Below, piece by piece: positions 23,525 to 27,945 of a stretch of 27,945 nt of DNA. Position numbers and translations under genes: made by a program. Within the stretch, counting starts at the first letter, position 1, and every line of letters begins with the position of its first letter. The DNA is from a virus. Location: IMG/VR virus record IMGVR_UViG_3300021076_000168, positions 1 to 27,945 of that record; one strand, written 5' to 3'. The notes beneath the pieces were generated by a model, which did not search any database, was not told the DNA's origin, and saw only the letters and a list, made by a program, of their open reading frames with translations.

Positions 23525-23704
23525 TTACTTTTTCTCCTTCTTAATAACTAATCTTGAATTCTCTTCACGTTTTTTAACTCTAGCTCGAATTTGCTTTTTT
23601 CTTGCTTCCCAAGCATCTGTTTCAAACATTGGTTTCGAGTCACCGGTTTGAGCTTTAAGCCTTTTAGCTATGCGAACTTTAGATTTATGTGTTAACGCAG
23701 GCAT
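23525..23704 (-). CDS. Small basic early protein of 59 residues, unknown
   Basis: A 59-residue protein that fills the gap between the HTH gene and the 50-residue gene. Its ATG (23702-23704) overlaps the HTH gene stop (TAATG) and CAAGGAGAATAAATA precedes it. It is very basic, mostly helical (KSKVRIAKRLKAQTG, then EARKKQIRARVKKREENSR). The composition suggests nucleic acid binding or a leader-like function. No family is recognised. Confidence 0.6.
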   Translation of the reverse strand: MPALTHKSKVRIAKRLKAQTGDSKPMFETDAWEARKKQIRARVKKREENSRLVIKKEKK

Positions 23705-23910
23705 TATTTATTCTCCTTGTTATATATCTCTAACCATCTATATATTGTTCTCCGTTCAACACCAAAAGCATTTGCTATTACACTCTTAGGTTCATTCAGC
23801 TCAACTAATCTTTTAATAAATTCATTATAACCACCCTGAACACCATAGTTGGTGTTCAAATAAGTTCTAAGACCAATATCTTCTATTTTTGGTGGTGGTG
23901 TTAAGGTCAT
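23704..23910 (-). CDS. Small helix-turn-helix protein
   Basis: A 68-residue protein whose start overlaps the stop of the exonuclease gene (ATGA). The C-terminal half, LNEPKSVIANAFGVERRTIYRWLEIY at about residues 39-64, has the layout of a helix-turn-helix: a first helix, a G-V turn, and a recognition helix with RRTIYRW. The N-terminal part is a Pro-rich arm and a helix with RTYLNTNYG. It may be an early regulator, but it lies within the recombination operon instead of next to a promoter. A DNA-binding role is inferred. Confidence 0.65.
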   Translation of the reverse strand: MTLTPPPKIEDIGLRTYLNTNYGVQGGYNEFIKRLVELNEPKSVIANAFGVERRTIYRWLEIYNKENK

Positions 23911-24764
23911 TTCTTTGCTCTCTCAGTTTTTTTAACATTATTTAATAGTGTAACTTTAGATGGAATTAATATCTTAACTATCTTTATATTATTAGAATAA
24001 CAAGTTTGGCAAACATTTATATAGTCTTCAAATACAAGACCACAATCTCGACAAACTCGTTCAGCAAATGGTAAGTATTGTAAGAACATTCCAAATTCTT
24101 TATCGACTTCATCTAGGAACTTAAACAACTCTTCTCTCAGAAAGTTAATGTAGTCTTCATCTCGTTCAACATGAACTGCCAGTAGATCAATTCCCTGTGG
24201 TGCTCTTGAGTCATAGCCAACAAAATGTGAATAATCCCTACCAGTTACAAGTAGCTGAAATTGAACTTGATCTTTAAATTGATCGGGAAGTTCATTATGC
24301 ATCACGACTTCATAAAGATGATTTGATGGTGTTAGGTTTTTAATTTCTAAGTTGCCATCATCATTTATAAGACCATCAGTAGAACAACCAGCCATAACTT
24401 CTTTTAGCTCACCTGTTTTTTCATCGGTTATTTCTAATATACAGAAACCCTCTTCAGTAACTTTGTTACCAGAGAACAATTTATATTGGGTTCTAGCAAT
24501 GTCTTCATTCATCATGCCCCATCGCATAGCTTCATTGATATAAACATCTTCAACTCCGGCTATGCCATAGATTCGTTCAGTAACTAGTTTTCTACGATAT
24601 TTCTTTCTTGCTTCTAGTTCAGGAAATTCAAGTTCACCGGTTTCTTTATTCTTAACACCACGTTTAGAATACGCCACCATATCTTTAACCATTGATGCAG
24701 TAACCTTGCCAAGTCGAGCCTGATACCATTCAGGGGTTCGCTGATCAGCTGTAACAAACTTCAT
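23907..24764 (-). CDS. YqaJ-type exonuclease with C-terminal zinc ribbon
   Basis: A 285-residue protein of the lambda-exonuclease/YqaJ family, which chews one strand of a DNA end for RecT-type annealing. Signs: the start RTPEWYQARLGKVTAS (E12, R17 and G19-x-x-TAS), the helix MRWGMMNEDIARTQY, STDGLINDDGNLEIKN with D130, E140 and K142 as metal ligands and general base, and DQVQFQLLVTGRDYSHFVGYD. From about 236 to 258 there is C238-x2-C241-x10-C252-x2-C255, a zinc ribbon outside the usual core. The gene follows recT with 4 bases between stop and start, which fits a two-component recombination system. ATG start supported by spacing. Confidence 0.85.
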   Translation of the reverse strand: MKFVTADQRTPEWYQARLGKVTASMVKDMVAYSKRGVKNKETGELEFPELEARKKYRRKLVTERIYGIAGVEDVYINEAMRWGMMNEDIARTQYKLFSGNKVTEEGFCILEITDEKTGELKEVMAGCSTDGLINDDGNLEIKNLTPSNHLYEVVMHNELPDQFKDQVQFQLLVTGRDYSHFVGYDSRAPQGIDLLAVHVERDEDYINFLREELFKFLDEVDKEFGMFLQYLPFAERVCRDCGLVFEDYINVCQTCYSNNIKIVKILIPSKVTLLNNVKKTERAKK

Positions 24765-24768
24765 TGTT

Positions 24769-25716
24769 TTAAAGCTCTTCTAGTCTTTTATCAATGGCTG
24801 GTTGAGCCAATTTCTTTTCATTAGGATTAAGATCATCTAATACTTGTTGAAGCTCATCATAATCTTTAGCGTTAGCTATTTTATCAGTAACATATTTAGG
24901 TAAAACTTCTTCCCCTTCAATTACATTACCTGATTTATCGAGATTAAGTTTTCCGGCTTCGGCTAGACTATCCATTGCCACAGCCTTTGCTAGGACATCA
25001 TCTTTAGGCAAGAACTGAGTTAGTCGTTTAATTACTGTTTTAATAGCTTGACGCTCAGGCCATTGATTCCAGGGACCATCAGTACTTTTAGCTTTAGCAC
25101 TGTTCTTGATCTTATCTAGTTCTTTTCTGGTCATGACAGCAAATACATTTTCACCATTAGTAAGTAATGCTGTAGCGTATGCATGAGTTACACCAGCATA
25201 GTTAGTTCGATCAATATCAAAGCTTGGCTTGTGTGTGATTCGTCTATCTGTTCCTAGTTCAACATCAAAATCATCACCATTAAATACAAGTTCTGCACTT
25301 ATAGTTTTAATTTCACCTGATCGTCTAGCTAGTTTAATTAGTCCTTTGTAACCAGTCTGGAACTGAACTTTATCACCGTAAGGGATAATATATGCATCAC
25401 CCTCTGGAGTATTTGGCATAAGGTTTAACGATACGGAAGCCATGTATGCTGATAGAAAACTATCAGGGTTCTTAGCTATAGCATCTCTTAGTTTGTCGTT
25501 ATCACGAGCTATTAGAGCTACTCTAGTAGCAAATTCAGTGGCACGTTCTTTATCAAATAATGCTGTGGCAAACTTAACTACATCAGTTTGAATTTTTTGA
25601 ACTGGAGTTAGTGTTTTAACTACTCCCTTTTTATCGGTTGGAACAACACTGTTATCTGGTTTGCTATCTAGTAGTGAAGCTTGGTCTTTATCTTTTGGTT
25701 TGCTATCTTTATCCAT
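24769..25716 (-). CDS. recT: RecT family single-strand annealing protein
   Basis: A 315-residue RecT-like protein that anneals complementary strands. After a variable, charged N-terminal part (residues 1-35), it has the family core: QKIQTDVVKFATALFD, ERATEFATRVALIARDNDKL, LSAYMASVSLNLMPNTPEGDAYIIPYG, then VQFQTGYKGLIKLARRSGEI, DRTNYAGVTHAYATALLTNG and PWNQWPERQAIKTVIKRLTQFLP. AAGGAG stands 10 bases before ATG, inside a small upstream gene, and a TAATG overlap joins them. The partner exonuclease follows. Confidence 0.9.
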   Translation of the reverse strand: MDKDSKPKDKDQASLLDSKPDNSVVPTDKKGVVKTLTPVQKIQTDVVKFATALFDKERATEFATRVALIARDNDKLRDAIAKNPDSFLSAYMASVSLNLMPNTPEGDAYIIPYGDKVQFQTGYKGLIKLARRSGEIKTISAELVFNGDDFDVELGTDRRITHKPSFDIDRTNYAGVTHAYATALLTNGENVFAVMTRKELDKIKNSAKAKSTDGPWNQWPERQAIKTVIKRLTQFLPKDDVLAKAVAMDSLAEAGKLNLDKSGNVIEGEEVLPKYVTDKIANAKDYDELQQVLDDLNPNEKKLAQPAIDKRLEEL

Positions 25717-25796
25717 TATTGATTCTCCTTTATAAGACTCATTAGATTGTCAAAATCATTTGCGGGAAGTTTGTAAATAATAATACTATCACTCAT
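25716..25796 (-). CDS. Very small early ORF, 26 residues
   Basis: A 26-residue frame, MSDSIIIYKLPANDFDNLMS and a LIKENQ end. The start overlaps the stop of the previous gene and a GAGAGGAAGAAGA leader precedes it. The frame ends in the recT ATG (TAATG) and carries the recT ribosome site in its last codons. A longer frame that extends upstream through the 76-residue gene would be 71 residues, but that part overlaps another real gene. It may exist mainly to couple translation to recT. Function unknown. Confidence 0.4.
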   Translation of the reverse strand: MSDSIIIYKLPANDFDNLMSLIKENQ

Positions 25797-26019
25797 TCTC
25801 TTCTTCCTCTCTTGGGGCATCTGTTCCGTGAAATGGGTAGCCTTTTGGCTTCTCGTTAATTTTGCTACCTTTAACCATAATATAATGGACGGCTTCTCTA
25901 GTAGAGACCTTAGAGAAAATCCAGTAACCATCTTTGATAGCTACTTCTACTTCTTTTCTACGATCAAGAATATCGTCATTCTCTACAAGGATGTACTTAA
26001 CATCATCTATCTTTAGCAT
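25789..26019 (-). CDS. Small acidic early protein, unknown
   Basis: A 76-residue protein whose ATG is preceded by AGGTGG. The sequence is structured for about 55 residues, with LKIDDVKYILVEND, then EVEVAIKDGYWIFSKVSTREAVHYIMV (a strand-loop-strand), followed by an acidic tail ending EEEENE. It is second to the front of the recombination genes and overlaps the next small ORF. No family recognised. Position in the early operon is typical of a phage host-takeover or DNA-metabolism helper. Confidence 0.6.
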   Translation of the reverse strand: MLKIDDVKYILVENDDILDRRKEVEVAIKDGYWIFSKVSTREAVHYIMVKGSKINEKPKGYPFHGTDAPREEEENE

Positions 26020-26037
26020 TTAAACCACCTATTCTTA

Positions 26038-26136
26038 TTAATAATTTATATACTGTTGCCAGTTTGGTGTTTTTGTAGTGACCTTTATTTTAAAGATACT
26101 TCTAATCTTATTTATTTTTATTTTGTTATTTTTCAT
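26038..26136 (-). CDS. Very small basic early ORF, 32 residues
   Basis: A 32-residue frame with AAGAGG 9 bases before ATG. It is highly basic (NNKIKINKIRSIFKIKV) with an aromatic end (TPNWQQYINY). It lies between two other small ORFs downstream of the early promoter. The sequence is AT-rich, so a chance frame is possible. The ribosome site, spacing and order in line with the neighbours support it moderately. Confidence 0.4.
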   Translation of the reverse strand: MKNNKIKINKIRSIFKIKVTTKTPNWQQYINY

Positions 26137-26156
26137 TTTTGTTTACCTCTTATTTT

Positions 26157-26258
26157 TTAATATTGTTGCCTATGTGCCTCACAGTTCTCACAGTGACAAT
26201 TTATTACTAATTGTTTCGTAATTCTGCAAATTAGCAGTCCCACCACAGCATTGCTCAT
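26157..26258 (-). CDS. Very small early ORF with Cys/His cluster, 33 residues
   Basis: A 33-residue frame, first after the early promoter, with AAAGGA 9-10 bases before ATG. After a short hydrophobic helix (SNAVVGLLICRITKQLVINC) it has CHCENCEAH, a C-x-C-x2-C-x2-H cluster that could hold a zinc ion. A similar short CEHC/CxxC-type mini-protein is common in phage early regions. Such sequence is unlikely in a random AT-rich frame. Function unknown. Confidence 0.45.
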   Translation of the reverse strand: MSNAVVGLLICRITKQLVINCHCENCEAHRQQY

Positions 26259-26312
26259 GGCTTTAGTCCTTTCATTTAATTATTTAAAGTTCACTCACGA
26301 GAGTATTTAGTT

Positions 26313-26341
26313 ATTTTATGTGCTGTTACGTAACATGTCAA
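26313..26341 (-). promoter_or_regulatory. Strong early promoter (minus strand)
   Basis: On the minus strand, TTGACA (26336-26341) is followed after exactly 17 bases by TAAAAT (26313-26318), a perfect -35 and 5 of 6 at -10. Transcription would start near 26306 and run through the whole small-gene and recombination operon. The first ribosome site follows about 40 bases later. No comparable minus-strand promoter is seen between it and the genes. Confidence 0.75.
26324..26335. promoter_or_regulatory. Operator palindrome in the early promoter spacer
   Basis: TGTTACGTAACA is a perfect 12-base palindrome lying between the -35 and -10 boxes of the early promoter. A protein bound there would block RNA polymerase. 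It differs from the AACATT-N9-AATGTT dyads of the plus-strand promoters, so a second regulator or a divergent half-site order is possible. Confidence 0.55.
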
Positions 26342-26357
26342 CATAGAAAGCTGTGTA

Positions 26358-26390
26358 TAAATTAAAAGAGCCACTGGTCGGCACAGTGGC
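26358..26390 (-). terminator. Intrinsic terminator facing the minus strand
   Basis: GCCACTG and CAGTGGC form a 7-base GC-rich stem with a 7-base loop at 26370-26390. On the minus strand it is followed by TCTTTTAATTT (26369-26359), the usual T-run of a factor-independent terminator. It lies just upstream of the early promoter and would stop transcripts coming from the right on that strand. No minus-strand gene was found to its right in this window. Confidence 0.6.
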
Positions 26391-26441
26391 GATATATCAA
26401 AGGCACTATTCTAAAAAAGAATAACTATTGCATATAAAGTT

Positions 26442-26470
26442 TTAACATTACTAAACAAAATGTTTACTAT
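26442..26470 (+). promoter_or_regulatory. Promoter for the DUF559-like gene
   Basis: TTAACA (26442-26447, 5 of 6), 17 bases, TACTAT (26465-26470, 4 of 6). It overlaps a dyad AACATT-N9-AATGTT at 26444-26464. Transcription would start near 26477, about 70 bases before the probable start codon. A second, weaker pair TTGTGA/TATTAT (26523-26528, 26545-26550) would only suit a start at 26588. Confidence 0.5.
26444..26464. promoter_or_regulatory. Dyad operator, copy 1
   Basis: AACATT (26444-26449), nine bases, AATGTT (26459-26464), inside the promoter of the DUF559-like gene. Its right half reads CAAAATGTT, followed by TAC. The same dyad occurs before the ParB-like gene. Two copies with the same spacing, each on a promoter, suggest one DNA-binding dimer. 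Confidence 0.55.
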
Positions 26471-26548
26471 AGGTTGGTGTTATTTCAAAATAAATGAAAG
26501 TTGCCGACTAAGGTACTAATCCTTGTGAGATTCAGGCATAATAATATT

Positions 26549-26989
26549 ATGCTTTCGTTAAAGAAACAATACTATTATAAGCGAGCCATGTTGCGTAGAT
26601 TTAGACGGTTGATCTTTCCATCTCCAGCCGAACTTGAATTTATCAGAATTTTTGGTGGCAAGTATAAAAGTTCTAAAAGAATCCGAGATCCTAAAACTGG
26701 CTTTCCATTAACGATTGTTTATAGCATGGGCAAGATTTTAAAACGAGAACTTATTAAACGTGAGGTTCGAGCTGGTGCTATGTGGATTGATTTTGGTGCA
26801 TTGACTAATTATTTCAATCGTGGCATAGAAATTGATGGCCGAGCCTATCACCGCGATATTCTAAAAGAACAAGAGCGTGATGAATATGTAGCTCAATATG
26901 GCTGGTCGCTGCTACATATTGAAGCCGGTGAGGTTTATCGAAATCCGAATTTTGTTCAACGCAAAGTCCTAGAATTTTTAGCACGATAA
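26549..26989 (+). CDS. DUF559-like (Vsr-fold) nuclease-like protein
   Basis: A 146-residue protein from the first ATG; an in-frame TTG at 26501 and an ATG at 26588 are alternative starts and none has a good ribosome site. Residues 14-75 are a basic region (MLRRFRRLIFPSPAE, FGGKYKSSKRIRDPKTGFPL). Residues 78-146 have the DUF559 pattern: MWIDFGALTNYFNRGIEIDGRAYH with D81, E94, D96 and H101, then EQERDEYVAQYGWSLLHIEAGEVYRNPN. Relatives of this endonuclease fold are found in host genomes. It could be a host-acquired gene, since the codons look less AT-biased than in the neighbours. Nicking of DNA is possible but not shown. Confidence 0.65.
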   Translation: MLSLKKQYYYKRAMLRRFRRLIFPSPAELEFIRIFGGKYKSSKRIRDPKTGFPLTIVYSMGKILKRELIKREVRAGAMWIDFGALTNYFNRGIEIDGRAYHRDILKEQERDEYVAQYGWSLLHIEAGEVYRNPNFVQRKVLEFLAR

Positions 26990-27126
26990 ATTTTGTACCC
27001 AATCCGATTACTACCATTTGTATATATTTTTATAATATTTCATAGTATATTTCATTGTAGCAACTTTTGTGTCCTCACTTTCTACTACATTAAATATTTG
27101 CGTAGGTGTTATGGAGGGTTTACTAT

Positions 27127-27207
27127 ATGGATAGTGACGAGCAGCCAAAACCCTCGCCAGTAAATACAAAAACTACCCACACAAAAACAAATATCTTCAA
27201 AAAATAG
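27127..27207 (+). CDS. Very small ORF or leader, 26 residues
   Basis: A 26-residue frame with GGAGGG before ATG and a strong terminator directly behind its stop. The product is polar and Lys/Thr/Pro-rich (MDSDEQPKPSPVNTKTTHTK, then TNIFKK), with no hydrophobic core. The combination of ribosome site, short frame and terminator resembles a small independent transcript, either a leader peptide or a small RNA of about 100 bases. I do not know which. Confidence 0.35.
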   Translation: MDSDEQPKPSPVNTKTTHTKTNIFKK

Positions 27208-27210
27208 TTA

Positions 27211-27251
27211 AACCCCTTAGTTATCTCGTACATACTAAGGGGTTTTTCTTT
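27211..27251 (+). terminator. Strong intrinsic terminator
   Basis: AACCCCTTAGT (27211-27221) pairs perfectly with ACTAAGGGGTT (27234-27244), an 11-base stem with a 12-base loop, followed by TTTCTTT. It is the clearest terminator in the window and separates the DUF559 gene and small ORF from the ParB-like gene. Confidence 0.85.
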
Positions 27252-27305
27252 GATCTGTAGGTGTTCTAACAACATAAATAAGGACTATAATAGTTAGCAA
27301 TACAA

Positions 27306-27328
27306 GAACATTTGTTTGCAAAATGTTC
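27306..27328. promoter_or_regulatory. Dyad operator, copy 2
   Basis: GAACATTT and AAATGTTC form an 8-base inverted repeat with a 7-base centre. Its core is AACATT-N9-AATGTT (27307-27312, 27322-27327), the same spacing as copy 1 at 26444-26464; both right halves read CAAAATGTT-[TC]-AC. It covers the -35 box of the promoter at 27316-27344, so a bound protein would repress that promoter. Confidence 0.6.
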
Positions 27329-27344
27329 ACTTCCCTGCTATAGT
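27316..27344 (+). promoter_or_regulatory. Promoter for the ParB-like gene
   Basis: TTGCAA (27316-27321, 4 of 6), 17 bases, TATAGT (27339-27344, 5 of 6). Transcription would start near 27351 and give a G-rich leader of about 115 bases before ATG 27466. The -35 box lies inside the dyad operator. Confidence 0.65.
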
Positions 27345-27465
27345 ATGTATATATGGTTTATAGAGGTAGAACATAAATCGGGGGAGTGTCAAGGCGAAGA
27401 GGGAAGAGCTTTTTAAGTAGTTTGATATACTAAAAATGATGTTCAATAACTAAATGGAGTTAGCA

Positions 27466-27945
27466 ATGGAAACCAAAAATATAGATTCACTAAAACCAGA
27501 TCCCAAAAATCCGCGTAGACTAAGCGAACATGATGGCAAAAGTCTACAAAATAGCATGGATAAATTTGGCGATCTTGGTTGCATTGTATTTAACATTCGC
27601 ACCGAACAATTAGTTGGTGGTCACCAACGACTTGAAATAATGAAACGACTTAAGGGCGAACCAAAAGTTACTATTACGGATCATTATGATACACCCGATG
27701 AAGTAGGTACGGTTGCAATTGGCTATATTTGGATAGGCAATAAACAATTTGCTTATCGTGAAGTTGATTGGGATGAGGGTACACAACGAGCTGCTAATAT
27801 TGCTGCTAATCGTGTGCAGGGTGAATTTGATCTTGATTTACTGGCTCAAGTTAATTATGAAATTAGCTTGCTAGACAATGGTCAGGATTTATTAGGTTTG
27901 ACTGGACAAACCCCAAATGAAGTTAATGACTTGCTTAAAATGGTT
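27466..27945 (+). CDS. ParB/Srx-like protein, 3' end outside window
   Basis: An open frame from ATG 27466 (GGAG 7 bases before it) to the window end, 160 residues visible. It shows the ParB N-terminal nuclease-like domain found in phage proteins: a start with IDSLKPDPKNPRRLSEHDGKSLQNSMDKFGD, the motif LVGGHQRLEIMKRL (G-G-x-x-R-L), and a C-terminal part AANIAANRVQGEFDLDLLAQ and LLGLTG typical of ParB domains joined to DNA methyltransferases. In phages this protein usually stands next to or is fused with a DNA methylase that lies just before the terminase genes. It is probably not a partition protein, as no parA is in sight. Confidence 0.8.
   Translation, partial: METKNIDSLKPDPKNPRRLSEHDGKSLQNSMDKFGDLGCIVFNIRTEQLVGGHQRLEIMKRLKGEPKVTITDHYDTPDEVGTVAIGYIWIGNKQFAYREVDWDEGTQRAANIAANRVQGEFDLDLLAQVNYEISLLDNGQDLLGLTGQTPNEVNDLLKMV

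Larger units (their letters stand above)
26990..27465 (+). other. Intergenic control region
   Basis: About 475 bases with no large gene. It contains an AT-rich stretch to about 27090 with no motif that I can support, the 26-residue ORF and terminator, a TATAAT at 27286-27291 without a good -35, the dyad operator and promoter at 27306-27344, and a roughly 115-base leader before the ParB-like gene. Confidence 0.6.

Noticed and set aside
25716-25931. 71-residue version of the 26-residue ORF
   Set aside because: The extra N-terminal part lies antisense-like inside the phase of the 76-residue gene; the internal ATG has its own ribosome-site-like leader and overlaps the previous stop.
27102-27265. 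Nine-base repeat GTAGGTGTT at 27102-27110 and 27257-27265
   Set aside because: Short and without dyad or other context; chance explains it.
1-27945. Diversity-generating retroelement or template/variable repeat for the lectin genes
   Set aside because: No reverse transcriptase, and no A-biased repeat pair was seen.
1-27945. Stop-codon recoding (TGA or TAG read as an amino acid)
   Set aside because: TGA ends several minus-strand genes with tight stop/start overlaps, and TAG ends several late genes directly before ribosome sites.

Overview
The window is part of the genome of a tailed bacteriophage or prophage of siphovirus type. It is AT-rich, tightly packed and uses the standard bacterial code: TGA is a real stop in several genes, some with 4-base stop/start overlaps, so it is not a TGA-recoded phage. 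No integrase, tRNA, CRISPR array or reverse transcriptase is visible. Both ends cut through genes, so the terminase and portal genes, and probably a DNA methyltransferase, lie outside. The host cannot be fixed from sequence alone. Shine-Dalgarno sites of the AAAGGA/GGAG type and a modular peptidase endolysin without spanin genes fit a monoderm host. The DUF559-like gene near the right end looks to me like proteins of Saccharibacteria and related Patescibacteria, but that is a weak hint.

Positions 1-20852, plus strand, are the late module. It starts with the tail end of a probable capsid cement gene and the major capsid protein. Next comes an unusually long run of beta-rich, probably surface-displayed proteins, including a 1194-residue multi-lectin protein, placed between the capsid gene and the head-tail connector. 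A classical siphovirus tail order follows: connector, gpG-like morphogenesis protein, probable tail terminator, tail tube, a tail assembly chaperone pair with a programmed -1 frameshift, tape measure, distal tail protein, baseplate hub/tail tip and a small fibre. The module ends with an endolysin, a holin-like protein and a VRR-NUC-type nuclease.

Positions 20849-26258, minus strand, are a probable early operon read from a near-consensus promoter at 26313-26341. It carries small leader ORFs, a RecT annealing protein, a YqaJ-type exonuclease, a small HTH protein and a string of small unknown proteins, one of them a strongly basic 27-residue-repeat protein. The early and late modules meet tail to tail with overlapping stop codons. 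A long inverted repeat there could stop transcription from both sides.

Positions 26259-27945 are the control region: the early promoter with a palindrome in its spacer, an intrinsic terminator facing the minus strand, a plus-strand DUF559-like nuclease gene, a short ORF followed by a strong terminator, and a second plus-strand promoter leading to a ParB-like protein cut by the window end. Both plus-strand promoters overlap the same dyad, AACATT-N9-AATGTT, so one repressor may control both.
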